Part shown: piece by piece, positions 24,034 to 32,934 of the stretch
How the letters are laid out: every line of letters starts with the position of its first letter
Numbering within the stretch: the stretch's first letter is position 1
Assembly (NCBI GenBank): GCA_050246915.1
Contig: JBFWVD010000023.1
Span: 11,232 to 75,231 of the forward strand
Source: JBFWVD01 sp050246915
Lineage (GTDB): Bacteria > Actinomycetota > Acidimicrobiia > Acidimicrobiales > Ilumatobacteraceae
Length of the DNA: 64,000 bases
Reading direction: 5' to 3'
The notes under the pieces: model-generated
Seen by the model: the letters and a program-made list of their open reading frames with translations, nothing else
What the model was told of the DNA's origin: nothing
The model's database searches: none
Translations under genes and position numbers: made by a program

Positions 24034-24544
24034 CGCGCTCCAGGAAGCGCAGCGCTGCTTCGGACGACTCTGCCCGCCACAGGTCGACCACATCGGCTCG
24101 TCCTCGATCGGGAACCTTGGCCCGGTGGGCCGCGGCGACCGCCGCGATCACATCGGACTGCGCATCGAGCATGCTCGACACATCGATGTCGGCCATCTCG
24201 GCGATCAACAACTTCAACAGCAACTCGCTGCGCAGATCGCGGGAGTGGGCCACTGGCTCCTTCATCCACTTGCGGATCCGAGCGCGCCCAGCGCGGGTCG
24301 GGGCGTAGATGGTGCGGTTGCCGCCGGCGATGCCGCGCTCTTCGCCAACCGCGGCAATGAGACCGCGCTGCTCGAGTTGTTCGAGCGCCCGATAGGTGAG
24401 GGGCCGCGACAGCGACCACACGCGGCCGATGTCGCCATCGGGCTTCAAGCGTGCGGCGATGGCGAAACCGTGCGACGGTTCCAAGAACAGCAGCCCCAGG
24501 CACGCCCACTCACCCAACAGCAGATCATCGGGTCGTCGACTCAT
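24023..24544 (-). CDS. PadR-family transcriptional regulator
   Basis: A 173-residue PadR protein. The winged-helix N terminus is LLLGEWACLGLLFLEPSHGFAIAARL, followed by SLSRPLTYRALEQLEQRGLI and RTIYAPTRAGRARIRKWM; a helical C-terminal dimerisation domain follows. Start at 24544 gives the usual N terminus; the frame extends upstream without domain character. Its 3' end overlaps that of the repeat-protein gene by 11 bp. It lies downstream of a CoA-ligase gene on the same strand, so that gene could be a target. Confidence 0.85.
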   Translation of the reverse strand: MSRRPDDLLLGEWACLGLLFLEPSHGFAIAARLKPDGDIGRVWSLSRPLTYRALEQLEQRGLIAAVGEERGIAGGNRTIYAPTRAGRARIRKWMKEPVAHSRDLRSELLLKLLIAEMADIDVSSMLDAQSDVIAAVAAAHRAKVPDRGRADVVDLWRAESSEAALRFLERVRR

Positions 24545-24673
24545 CGATCCGGTCCTGTGCTCGACATCGAGGCCATTCGACCACAATCGACCCACGAGCG
24601 GGGCGAATCCGCCGACGATGGTCGCGTGCTCCGGCACCCTGACCGGGCCCAATGGACATACTGCCTCGGCGGT

Positions 24674-26317
24674 TCAGGACAGTCGGGGGAGCGCAGCGAG
24701 CATCTCCGACAGTCGCGCCCGGTCGAGTTTGCCTGTGCCCTTCAGCGGGACCTGTTCGGTGCTGAACAGAGCGATGGTGCGCGGAACCTTGTAGGACGCC
24801 AGCGATGAGCGCAGCTCGTCTCGGATGACATGCGGGTCGGGTTCGGCGTCGCGTGCCGGAACCACGGCAGCGGCGACCACCGATCCCCGCTCGGTGTCGG
24901 GGATGGCCACGACGAACGCCTGGGCGACGTCCGGCAATGCGAGTAGGGCGCGCTCGACCTCGTTGGGAGACACGTTGACGCCGGAGACCTTCATCTGATC
25001 ATCGACGCGACCATGGAAGAACAGATGCCCGTGGCGCAGGGAACACATGTCGCCGGTCCGATACCAACCGTCGCGATCGAACACGGTGTGTCGTTCGCGT
25101 CGATGCAATCCCACCGCCATCGTGTCACCGCGTAGCAGCAACTCGCCACGTTCGCCGGCGGCAACCTCGCTGCCCGTCTCGGGATCCACGATTCGATGCT
25201 CCAGGCCGGGCATCGGGGTACCGAACGAGCCGCGCAGATGCTCGGGCAAGGGCTTGGTCTGGCCGGCGGTGTGCGGTCCGGCGCTCTCGGTCATGCCGAG
25301 CGCCTCGCTCAGCAGCGTCGGGTCGCCATCGCCCAGCCAGGCCTCGTACAACTGGCCGGCATGCACGACGAGGTCGCGCTCACCGAAGGTTGGATCGGCC
25401 GCGACGGAGCGGGCGGCGTGCGGCCACATGAGCACCACGGTGATCCGTTCTCGCTCGAGGAGATCGAGGACGGCGCGCGGGGAGCCGTCATCGGTGAGCA
25501 CGATCGCTGCACCGGCTCGCATCGAGGTGACGAGCACGAAGCTGAGCCCGCCCACCCAGAACAGCGGCAGTGCGGAGTAGATGCGGTCGGTTGGCTGATG
25601 TTTCCAGTCATCGAGGAGCTTGCCCGATTGGCGGGTGAGTGTGCCGTGGGTGTGAATGACGGCCTTCGGCGTTCCTGTCGACCCGGAGGAGAACACGATG
25701 ACGGCGGCGTCGGCGGCGGCGACGCTGCATTCCGCGCTGCGGACCAAGGCATCGGGCGATGCGGGAAGAGCATCGAGTGTTATCGCCCACGACGCGTTGG
25801 CCGGCTCAGTGAACCAGACCGTGCGGAGGAACGGTGCCTCCTCGATCTCGATCGGCAGGGCCGCATCTCGCAGCGACGGGAACGCGTCGAGCAGCTTGGC
25901 GACGTAGTCGTGATGCAGGAACTGTGGCGTCGCGATGAGATGTTGCACGTCGGCATGACGGATCATGTCGCGCAATTCGTTCGCCGTGGCCAAGGTGCTG
26001 AGTGGAATGGCGACGGCGCCGATACGCACGATCGCACTCCACACCACCACGAAGTCGGCGTCACTGGGCAGGATCGTCGCGACCCGCGTTCCCTTGCCGA
26101 TGCCGGCGCGCAGCAGCTTGGCCGACAGCGACCTCGATCGATCGTCGACATCGCGATAGGTCACTCGGTGGTTGTCGCTGACGATGAGCTCGTTGGCCCC
26201 GAACGCAGCAGCGGAGCGGGTCAAGAGCTCCGCCAGCGTGGTCGGTTCGTGCGCGATCGGGTCCGACGTGACGGAGGCGGCGAGATCCGTGGGATCGGCG
26301 GGCATCGGGGATGACAC
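24674..26317 (-). CDS. ANL-superfamily acyl-CoA synthetase/ligase
   Basis: A 547-residue adenylate-forming enzyme. Motif A3 is VFSSGSTGTPKAVIHTHG, A5-like ALGMTESAGPHTAG, the hinge region DGWYRTGDMCSLRHGHLFFHGR, and the C-terminal catalytic Lys lies in PLKGTGKLDRARL. It would activate a carboxylic acid to an acyl-adenylate and then to the CoA thioester. It is divergent from a second ANL gene, with 101 bp between starts. The substrate cannot be predicted; aryl or short-chain acids are typical of this subgroup. Confidence 0.88.
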   Translation of the reverse strand: MSSPMPADPTDLAASVTSDPIAHEPTTLAELLTRSAAAFGANELIVSDNHRVTYRDVDDRSRSLSAKLLRAGIGKGTRVATILPSDADFVVVWSAIVRIGAVAIPLSTLATANELRDMIRHADVQHLIATPQFLHHDYVAKLLDAFPSLRDAALPIEIEEAPFLRTVWFTEPANASWAITLDALPASPDALVRSAECSVAAADAAVIVFSSGSTGTPKAVIHTHGTLTRQSGKLLDDWKHQPTDRIYSALPLFWVGGLSFVLVTSMRAGAAIVLTDDGSPRAVLDLLERERITVVLMWPHAARSVAADPTFGERDLVVHAGQLYEAWLGDGDPTLLSEALGMTESAGPHTAGQTKPLPEHLRGSFGTPMPGLEHRIVDPETGSEVAAGERGELLLRGDTMAVGLHRRERHTVFDRDGWYRTGDMCSLRHGHLFFHGRVDDQMKVSGVNVSPNEVERALLALPDVAQAFVVAIPDTERGSVVAAAVVPARDAEPDPHVIRDELRSSLASYKVPRTIALFSTEQVPLKGTGKLDRARLSEMLAALPRLS

Positions 26318-26418
26318 TAGAGCCGTGGACGGTGGTAGCCGTCAGGCCGGGTGAGCCGATACCGGGGGGAAGGTTCGATTTCTTGCGGCCCGGACCCACG
26401 CGACGCGAAGGTGGCGGC

Positions 26419-27987
26419 ATGTCGGGGACACTGCCGTTGGACACGCACACGAACTGGTGGGAGTTGGTGGTACAGCGTGCCGAGCTGACCCCCGATCGGA
26501 TGTTCCTGGACGACCCGGTCGGGCGCTCGCTCACCTTCGGCCAATACCGCACCGTTGCCGAGGAGGTGGCGGCCGGCTTCGCCGAACTCGGCATGGCTGC
26601 CGACCAGACGGTGAGCTATCAGCTCCCGAGCGGACTCGAGTGCGCCGTGCTGTTCGCCGCGCTCTCGCGACTCGGCGTGAAGCAGAACCCCATCATCACC
26701 ATGCTTCGTCGCGCCGAGGTTGGCCTCATCGTCGATCAACTGCACAGCGATTGGTTGATCGTGCCGATCAACTGGCGGGGCTTCAGCTACAAGTCGATGG
26801 CCGAAGAGATCGTTGCCGGAACCGACTGCCAGCTCTACGAGCTCCCCATCGCTGAGGGTGTTCCCGGTCCCATCGTGTTGCCCCAGGGCGATCCATCGAC
26901 GCTCCCGCGGTACGAGCATCGCGAGGACGTGCGCTGGTTCTTCTATTCGTCGGGCACGACAGCAGTACCCAAGGGGGCCAAGCACACGGATGCATCGGTG
27001 ATGGCGGCGTCGAACGGGTGCGTTCAGTACTACGGCTTCGACGCCGAGTCGAAGTTCCCGGCGGCAACGCCGATGACCCACATCGGCGGGATGATGGTCC
27101 TCACCACGCAGATGCGCCTCGGGTTCCGGAGCCTCGTGCTCGATCGCTTCGATCCGGTGGAGAGTCCAGGGGTCATGGCTCGCTATGGAGCAACAAACCT
27201 CGGTTCGGCAGTGCCGTTCTTCCTCGCCTACCTCGATGCCCAGAAGCGCCATGGCGCCGAGCCGTTGTTCCCGAACCTGCGGGTGTGCGCGGCCGGCGGT
27301 GCACCGATGCCGCCGGAGGTGCATCGACGGGTGAAATCGGAGCTCGGCGGGCGGGGGATCGTGAACTCGTGGGGCCTCACCGAGTGTCCGAACTCGACCT
27401 CGGTGTCACCCGACGATCCTGAGGAGGCGTTCGACGGGACGGTCGGGCGGGCGTGCTTCGGGGTGGACATCCGCATCGTCACGAGCGACGGACGGCTGGC
27501 CGGCGTGGACGAAGAGGGAGAACTCCGCCTGAAGGGTCCCAACCTCTTCAGCGGCTACGTGGATTCGGCGCTGGATGAAGAAGCGTTCGACGCCGACGGC
27601 TACTTGCGCACTGGCGATCTCGGACGGCGTGACGCCAGCGGCTACGTCACCATCACCGGACGCATCAAGGACATCATCATCCGAAATGCCGAGAACATCT
27701 CGGCGGTGGAGGTGGAGAACGTGCTCCATCAACATGAGTCGATCAACGATGTTGCCGTCATCGGCCTTCCCGACCGACGCACTGGTGAACGTTGTTGTGC
27801 AGTGATCGTGGTGGCAGCCGGAGCGGAACGTCCGACGCTCGCCGAGCTCGTGGGGCACTGTCAGGCCAAGGGACTCGCCACCCAGAAGGCGCCGGAGCAG
27901 CTGGAGTTCATCGAGGAGATGCCGCGCAACTCCATGGGCAAGATCCTCAAGAGCGATCTGCGCGTGCGCTTCGCCGCGCCGTCCTGA
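26419..27987 (+). CDS. ANL-superfamily acyl-CoA synthetase/ligase
   Basis: A 522-residue adenylate-forming ligase. Motif A3 is FFYSSGTTAVPKGAKHTD, A5 is NSWGLTECPNS, the hinge is DGYLRTGDLGRRDASGYVTITGRIKD, and the C-terminal Lys motif is MPRNSMGKILKSDL. AAGGTGG lies before the ATG at 26419; the frame extends upstream to 26311 but that part overlaps the divergent gene's promoter and lacks family sequence. Cytoplasmic CoA activation of a carboxylic acid is expected. Confidence 0.88.
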   Translation: MSGTLPLDTHTNWWELVVQRAELTPDRMFLDDPVGRSLTFGQYRTVAEEVAAGFAELGMAADQTVSYQLPSGLECAVLFAALSRLGVKQNPIITMLRRAEVGLIVDQLHSDWLIVPINWRGFSYKSMAEEIVAGTDCQLYELPIAEGVPGPIVLPQGDPSTLPRYEHREDVRWFFYSSGTTAVPKGAKHTDASVMAASNGCVQYYGFDAESKFPAATPMTHIGGMMVLTTQMRLGFRSLVLDRFDPVESPGVMARYGATNLGSAVPFFLAYLDAQKRHGAEPLFPNLRVCAAGGAPMPPEVHRRVKSELGGRGIVNSWGLTECPNSTSVSPDDPEEAFDGTVGRACFGVDIRIVTSDGRLAGVDEEGELRLKGPNLFSGYVDSALDEEAFDADGYLRTGDLGRRDASGYVTITGRIKDIIIRNAENISAVEVENVLHQHESINDVAVIGLPDRRTGERCCAVIVVAAGAERPTLAELVGHCQAKGLATQKAPEQLEFIEEMPRNSMGKILKSDLRVRFAAPS

Positions 27988-28002
27988 GCGGGGGATGGGC
28001 GA

Positions 28003-28440
28003 TCAGCTCGGCGGCTTGAGCCCGGCGAGATGCTGGCGACCGAGGCCGACGGTGGTGGCATGGGTCGGTGTGAGCTCCAGTACGACCCGTCGATCGCGCA
28101 GGCCGGGGAACGTCGCCAGGTCCTGTCCATAGGCCACAGCGATTGTCTCGAAGAAGTCGCCGTCGGGATCGTCGACGACGGCGACCGTCGCTCGTATCTC
28201 GAGCGCCCGGAAGTGAGTGGTCGGATCGGCGATGAACAACGTGACGCGCGGGTGGCGCTCGACGTTGCGGTACTTCTGCAACACCGTTCGTGTGGAGATG
28301 CGGATGACGTCGCCGTCGTAGAGGTACCACACCGCCGTGGACTGGGGATCTCCCTGGGCATCGACGGTGGTCAGCACTGCGAGGTGGCGCCCATCGACGA
28401 GGTCACGATGCGACGAGGGAATTGAATCGTAGGACGGCAT
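28003..28440 (-). CDS. PPOX/F420-type flavin-reductase-fold protein
   Basis: A 145-residue split-barrel protein: RHLAVLTTVDAQGDPQSTAVWYLYDGD and the following ISTRTVLQKYRNVERHPRVTLFIAD match the pyridoxamine-5'-phosphate-oxidase-like family, which in actinobacteria includes F420-dependent reductases. ATG 28440 gives the normal family N terminus; 28494 would add 18 residues. It is convergent with the ANL gene and divergent from the phosphatase. Cofactor (FMN or F420) is not certain. Confidence 0.78.
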   Translation of the reverse strand: MPSYDSIPSSHRDLVDGRHLAVLTTVDAQGDPQSTAVWYLYDGDVIRISTRTVLQKYRNVERHPRVTLFIADPTTHFRALEIRATVAVVDDPDGDFFETIAVAYGQDLATFPGLRDRRVVLELTPTHATTVGLGRQHLAGLKPPS

Positions 28441-28599
28441 CGCACCATTCAACTCGACCGACGAGGGATCCGTGACCGTCGCGAGGATCTTCACGTTCGG
28501 GCTTCCGGGCGGTCGGCGAGGCGACCGTGTTCACCATGAGAACGAGCTTCTATATCCTCCACAATGTGTCTACGATCGACGTTGAGGGGGAGGCTGTCG

Positions 28600-29352
28600 A
28601 TGCGGCATGTGGAGATGGAGGCGTGCTTCAACTTCCGCGACCTCGGGGGGTACCAGGCCGGCGACGGTCGGACGACGCGGTGGCGGACGCTCTACCGCTC
28701 CGACACCTTGCATCGTCTCACCGACGCTGACATTGACATCATCCGTCAACTGGAGTTGCGCACCATCATCGATCTGAGGTCGGTGACCGAACTCGATGAC
28801 CACGGACCGTCGCGAGCGTCGGAGCCGGGGCTGGCGTGGCATCACGTGGCCATGCTCGACAACATCCGGCTCATCCCGCGCACCGACGCCGAGTTGAGTG
28901 ACGCGCTGGCCAAGCCGCTGGCGACCGGGCACGGCTACGCGGAGATCGCCGATCGCTTCGCCGGCTCCATTGCACAGGTGTTCGGGCTACTCGCCGCCGA
29001 TGGTGCGTTGCCGGCGGTGTTCCACTGCACCTCCGGCAAGGATCGCACCGGCATCGTGGCCGCGTTCTTGCTCGACATCTTGGGTGTCGACGATGAGGTC
29101 ATCGCCTCCGACTACGTGCTCACCGAACGCTCCCGGGCGCGCAGTCGCCCATGGATCGAGGCCAACGAGCCGCAGTTCGCGGCGCTGCTGGCCCAGGTGC
29201 CGCCGGAGCTTCGTCCCATCCGGCCCGACGCGATCCTCGATCTCCTGGCAGCCATCCGGTCGCAGCACGGAAGTGTGGAGCGGTTCCTCCGCGGCGCCGG
29301 CGTGACCGCTGGTCAGCTGGAGTCGTTGCGGGACACGTTGTTGGAGGACTGA
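28600..29352 (+). CDS. Tyrosine-protein phosphatase, PTP-like (Y_phosphatase3 type)
   Basis: A 250-residue protein with the P-loop HCTSGKDRTGIVAAF, giving the C-x5-R catalytic site, and the N-terminal NFRDLGGYQAGDGRTTRW typical of the bacterial PtpB-like/DUF phosphatase family. GGGGGAGG precedes the ATG at 28600. Homologues dephosphorylate phosphotyrosine, phosphoserine or phosphoinositides and some are secreted, but no signal peptide is visible here. It is convergent with the EthD-like gene. Confidence 0.88.
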   Translation: MRHVEMEACFNFRDLGGYQAGDGRTTRWRTLYRSDTLHRLTDADIDIIRQLELRTIIDLRSVTELDDHGPSRASEPGLAWHHVAMLDNIRLIPRTDAELSDALAKPLATGHGYAEIADRFAGSIAQVFGLLAADGALPAVFHCTSGKDRTGIVAAFLLDILGVDDEVIASDYVLTERSRARSRPWIEANEPQFAALLAQVPPELRPIRPDAILDLLAAIRSQHGSVERFLRGAGVTAGQLESLRDTLLED

Positions 29353-29367
29353 TCTCTCGATCCGGCG

Positions 29368-30108
29368 TCAGCGCGGCGGTTGGACGAGGTCGAACTGCGA
29401 CGAGACGATCATGTCGAGATGGTCGAAGTCGATGAAGCGGGACGCGTCCTCGTACATGATCGTGTGCAGCTCTTCGTACTTGGCGTCATCGCTCTCACCG
29501 CCACGGAACAACGGTCGCTCGTCGTGCAAACCGGCCATCGGGAATGCTTCTTCACCAATGCCGGAAATCGGGGGAGCGTCGGGCGTCACTGCGCGCACGA
29601 CGACGTTCTGGATGTACTCGAGATGCGGATGGATGGACAGTGCCACCCATGTGTGTCGATCCTGCCAAGCTGACAGCCATTGCTGGCGGGTGAGCCGCTC
29701 GGGGATCTGCAACAACGCCATTTGCGAGTAACCGTCGTTGCGTCCGCCGGCAACGGCCGACTGGCGGAGGTTGTGGACGAGCACGCGCTCGTCGACGAGA
29801 TAGCCATGAACGCGGGGTGTAACTGTGCGGAGCAATGTTTCGAACGGTGCAAGAGCGGCGTCGTTTGCATCGTCGAGCCAGAGCTGCGCGACTGCCTCGA
29901 ACGGACCGAACGCGCTGCGCAGTCCGAGTGCTGGATGATGCTCGACGCAGTCGCCCCAGTCGACGTCGCCGTCTTGGACGTTGACGCGAAGTCCGGCGGG
30001 GGCGAGATCGGCCATCTTGTGGGCGATGGCGAGGAGGTCACTGACGAAGGCCCGGCGATCGCCTTCGTCGCGCGCTTCGAGGACGTATATGACCTTGGTT
30101 GTCGTCAT
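29368..30108 (-). CDS. EthD-like dimeric alpha/beta-barrel protein
   Basis: A 246-residue protein that seems to contain two ferredoxin-like alpha/beta units, each ending in an H/W-rich strand pattern; LTRQQWLSAWQDRHTWVAL fits the EthD signature region. EthD proteins are found in degradative pathways beside oxygenases, with an unclear biochemical role. It lies 28 bp downstream of the SRPBCC didomain gene on the same strand, so it may be the third gene of the ArsR-SRPBCC operon. Family assignment is moderate. Confidence 0.55.
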   Translation of the reverse strand: MTTTKVIYVLEARDEGDRRAFVSDLLAIAHKMADLAPAGLRVNVQDGDVDWGDCVEHHPALGLRSAFGPFEAVAQLWLDDANDAALAPFETLLRTVTPRVHGYLVDERVLVHNLRQSAVAGGRNDGYSQMALLQIPERLTRQQWLSAWQDRHTWVALSIHPHLEYIQNVVVRAVTPDAPPISGIGEEAFPMAGLHDERPLFRGGESDDAKYEELHTIMYEDASRFIDFDHLDMIVSSQFDLVQPPR

Positions 30109-30136
30109 CGGGTGTTACCTATCACGACGGCGCGCG

Positions 30137-31039
30137 TCATGACGACAACGGCGACTGCAACGTGGCCCACTCGGCAGCGCACCGAGCAAGGTGGCCGATC
30201 GCATTGGTACCCCACATCTGCGCCGCGGCATCGCGTTCGGCGGCGTCGGTGCCGGTGACGATCAGCACGATGCGAACCCCGTGACCGGTGCCGTTGGTGA
30301 ACTCGAGACGGAGGTGGTCGCCGGGACCGCCATCGGGAGTGATGTCGAAGGCGAGCAATCGGTGCTCCTCCACCTCGGTGACGACGCCGATGACGCGATC
30401 TGGTGCCTGGTACGGCGTCATCGGCTCACCCACCCGAGGTGCTGATCGTTGAGCGCCACTCACGACGTCGGAACCGAACCACAGATCCCATGCCACGGTC
30501 GCAGGGCAGGTCAATTGCCGTTCGACACGTACGGTCCATCCCCTGTTCGATTGGGTGACCTCGGGTGTATCCAGCCCGAACTCGTGGACGAGTTCTTCGT
30601 GTCGTGCCACGCCGAAGCTTGCAGCCGGGAGCGGCTCGTCGGCGAGCAGGGCGCGAAGGCCGCTCAAGCACAGTCCCCAACCGGTGGCAAAGCTCGGCGC
30701 GCCGAAGCGGTCGTCGAAGGTATGGGTGAGCGTGAACAGGGTGCCGTCGCCGTCGGCGACGAGCACGAACGTCATCGTGTCGTTGCCCCACGTGAACTCG
30801 AGTCGATACGGCGCGTCGACCGCCTCGATACGTCCGGCCGCGTCGACGCTGTCCCCGAACGCACCGAAGCGCATCTCGCCCCCCACCCGCAACTCGAATT
30901 GCACCGGACTGGGGAACCACTTCCCGAGATGCTCCGGCGTGGTCACGGCGCGCCAGACCTTGTCGATCGGATGTGGATAGCGCCGCTGGACGCGGACCGT
31001 CGGTCGCCCAGCAATCTCGAGGAACTGTTCAGTGGACAT
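30137..31039 (-). CDS. Tandem SRPBCC (AHSA1/START-like) didomain protein
   Basis: A 300-residue protein with two SRPBCC domains. The first starts VQRRYPHPIDKVWRAVTTPEHLGKW and includes GRIEAVDAPYRLEFTW, the classic AHSA1 pattern. The second starts VRVERQLTCPATVAWDLWF near residue 170. Its start overlaps the ArsR stop by 11 bp, a common ArsR-AHSA1 arrangement. Such proteins form hydrophobic pockets for lipids or aromatic ligands. The second domain is more divergent. Confidence 0.85.
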   Translation of the reverse strand: MSTEQFLEIAGRPTVRVQRRYPHPIDKVWRAVTTPEHLGKWFPSPVQFELRVGGEMRFGAFGDSVDAAGRIEAVDAPYRLEFTWGNDTMTFVLVADGDGTLFTLTHTFDDRFGAPSFATGWGLCLSGLRALLADEPLPAASFGVARHEELVHEFGLDTPEVTQSNRGWTVRVERQLTCPATVAWDLWFGSDVVSGAQRSAPRVGEPMTPYQAPDRVIGVVTEVEEHRLLAFDITPDGGPGDHLRLEFTNGTGHGVRIVLIVTGTDAAERDAAAQMWGTNAIGHLARCAAEWATLQSPLSS

Positions 31040-31361
31040 CGGGCACTCCTGGGTGATCGGGCATGTTGTCGAGATGGGCGCCGAGGCGATCGAGGTGGGT
31101 TTCCCACATCCAGCGGTACGGAGCGAGCCAGTCGTCGACGGCGACCAGAGGTTCGACCCGCAGGCGGTACCAGCGGCGCGGGCCGTCGATCCGAACCGTC
31201 ACCAACCCCGCGTCGCGCAGAACCTTGAGATGCTTCGAGACCGCCGGCTGGGCAATGCCAACCGCATCGGCGAGGTCGCCGACGAGCTGCTCGCCGCTTC
31301 GCAGGAGGTCGAGGATCGAGCGCCTCGTGGGTTGGGCCAGCACCTCGAACACCGTCGTCAT
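31029..31361 (-). CDS. ArsR-family transcriptional regulator
   Basis: A 110-residue winged-helix regulator: VFEVLAQPTRRSILDLLRSGEQLVGDLADAVGIAQPAVSKHLKVLRDAGL-type sequence with recognition helix QPAVSKHLKVLRDAG and a wing containing RRWYRL. It lacks the paired Cys of metal-sensing ArsR proteins, as usual in the AHSA1-linked class. ATG 31361 is chosen; the frame runs upstream to 31439 through the promoter. It probably controls its own operon with the SRPBCC gene. Confidence 0.88.
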   Translation of the reverse strand: MTTVFEVLAQPTRRSILDLLRSGEQLVGDLADAVGIAQPAVSKHLKVLRDAGLVTVRIDGPRRWYRLRVEPLVAVDDWLAPYRWMWETHLDRLGAHLDNMPDHPGVPDVH

Positions 31362-31380
31362 GGCCACAGTATGCTTCTGG

Positions 31381-31404
31381 AGGAATATGCGATGCAAGGA
31401 ATAT
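31381..31404. repeat. Direct repeat AGGAATAT-N8-AGGAATAT in the ArsR promoter region
   Basis: Two perfect 8 bp copies at 31381-31388 and 31397-31404, 16 bp apart, 20 bp upstream of the ArsR start. AT-rich and between divergent genes (ArsR and the MFS transporter). Candidate operator. Confidence 0.4.
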
Positions 31405-31491
31405 ACGGATGTTGGTGCAGGCGTGGAGCGATGGTCCACTGGGTCAGTCCTTCTCGGTCTCGAGGGCCGTTGCCTGCCACGATGGGGTCCG

Positions 31492-32907
31492 ATGCCTTCG
31501 ACACCGCGAGCACTGAGCGAGCTGCGGGGACGAGTCCACGCTCGGCCGGATCATCGGCGATTGCTGGCCATCACCTGCCTCGTCGGCATGTACTCGACGA
31601 CCTTCCCGGTCACGATCCTGGCGGTGTCGCTCAAACGGATAGCCACAGACCTCGACTCGACGGTGAGCACGGTGGCGTGGGCAACAACCGCTCCCATGCT
31701 CGCCGCTGCGGTGGCCACGCCCATCCTCGGGCGTCTCGGTGATCTGCGCGGGCATCGCCGCCTGTTCCTCATCGGCTTCACCATCTGCATCGTGTTGGCA
31801 GGGTTCACGGTGGCCGCGGGGAATGCCGGATCGCTGATCGCCCTGCGCACGGTGGGTCAGTTGGCCGGAACGGCCACGGTGCCGTCGTCGCTGGCCATGT
31901 TGTTCCGGGCCTACGGGCCGAGCGGCCGGTTGAAGGTGTCGGCGTGGGGATCGTCGATACTCGCGTCGGCCGCGGTGTCGGGTCTGGTCGTCGGAGGGCC
32001 ACTGACCGATGCGTTCGGCTGGCGATTGATCTTCATCCTGCAAGGGGGCTTGTCGCTGGTGGCGCTGCTCGCCGCGTTGGTGGTGTTGCGACCCGCTGAT
32101 GATGTGATGCAGCCGGGCAGCATCGATTGGCCGGGCGCCGGCGCGCTGGCCGTGACGGCGTTCAGCGGGATCTTCGCGGTGAACCGACTCCCCATCTGGG
32201 GGCCGACGCCGTTGGTGCTCGGACTGCTGGCGTTGTTCCCTGTCGCGCTCTACACGTTCTTGCGCATCGAGCGGACCGCCTCGACCCCGATCCTGCCGCT
32301 CGCACTCTTCCAGATCCGCGAGATTCGTCTGTCGTCGATTGCCACCTTCATGATCGGTGGCTGTTGGAACGGCGCGTTCATCATCACGCCCATCCTCATG
32401 CAATCGGTCCTGGGCCTGTCGCTGAGCGAGTCTTCGCTGGCCAGCTTCCCGAGAGCGACGTTCATTGCACTCGCCGCACCGGTGGCCGCTCGTCTGGCCA
32501 TGCGACACGGTGAGCGTCGCGTCGGCTTGCTCGGCGCAACGACATTGGCATGCACCATGGGTCTGCTCGCCGTGGCCTCCTCGCTCGAGTCGATCGTGTT
32601 GGTGGTCGTCGCCATCAGCTTGGGGGGTTGGTTCATCGGGCACGTCAGCCCATCGCTGATGTCGATGGCGTCGGGGTCGGTGGCAGATCACGACTTGGGG
32701 ATCGCCACCTCGCTGCAGCAGACCAGCAATCAGATCGGTGCCGTGTTCGGTTCGGGGTTGGTGAGTGCCATCGCGGCCGACGCCGACACGCCGCCGCGCT
32801 TCATCGTCGGCTTCCTCGTGTGCGCCACGCTGAGTCTGGTCGCCGCGGTCGTCATCTCCCGTACGCCACGAGTGGCTGCTCGCCCGGCCTCGGTCACTGT
32901 GGACTGA
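31492..32907 (+). CDS. Major facilitator superfamily transporter (DHA-type drug/metabolite efflux)
   Basis: A 471-residue membrane protein with 12-14 predicted helices. The loop motif GRLGDLRGHRRLFLIG after helix 2 is MFS motif A, and GLVVGGPLTDAFGWRLIFI is motif C-like (antiporter). ATG 31492 gives a short basic N terminus; the 614-codon frame upstream runs through the ArsR gene in antisense. Efflux of small molecules driven by protons is expected. It is divergent from ArsR, whose operator could affect it. Confidence 0.88.
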   Translation: MPSTPRALSELRGRVHARPDHRRLLAITCLVGMYSTTFPVTILAVSLKRIATDLDSTVSTVAWATTAPMLAAAVATPILGRLGDLRGHRRLFLIGFTICIVLAGFTVAAGNAGSLIALRTVGQLAGTATVPSSLAMLFRAYGPSGRLKVSAWGSSILASAAVSGLVVGGPLTDAFGWRLIFILQGGLSLVALLAALVVLRPADDVMQPGSIDWPGAGALAVTAFSGIFAVNRLPIWGPTPLVLGLLALFPVALYTFLRIERTASTPILPLALFQIREIRLSSIATFMIGGCWNGAFIITPILMQSVLGLSLSESSLASFPRATFIALAAPVAARLAMRHGERRVGLLGATTLACTMGLLAVASSLESIVLVVVAISLGGWFIGHVSPSLMSMASGSVADHDLGIATSLQQTSNQIGAVFGSGLVSAIAADADTPPRFIVGFLVCATLSLVAAVVISRTPRVAARPASVTVD

Positions 32908-32934
32908 CCAGCGAGCGGGCGGCCGAGCGCGAGG

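Noticed and set aside
31444..32691. 415-codon minus-strand frame opposite the MFS transporter
   Set aside because: Composition is Arg/Gln/His-rich shadow of the transmembrane helices on the plus strand.
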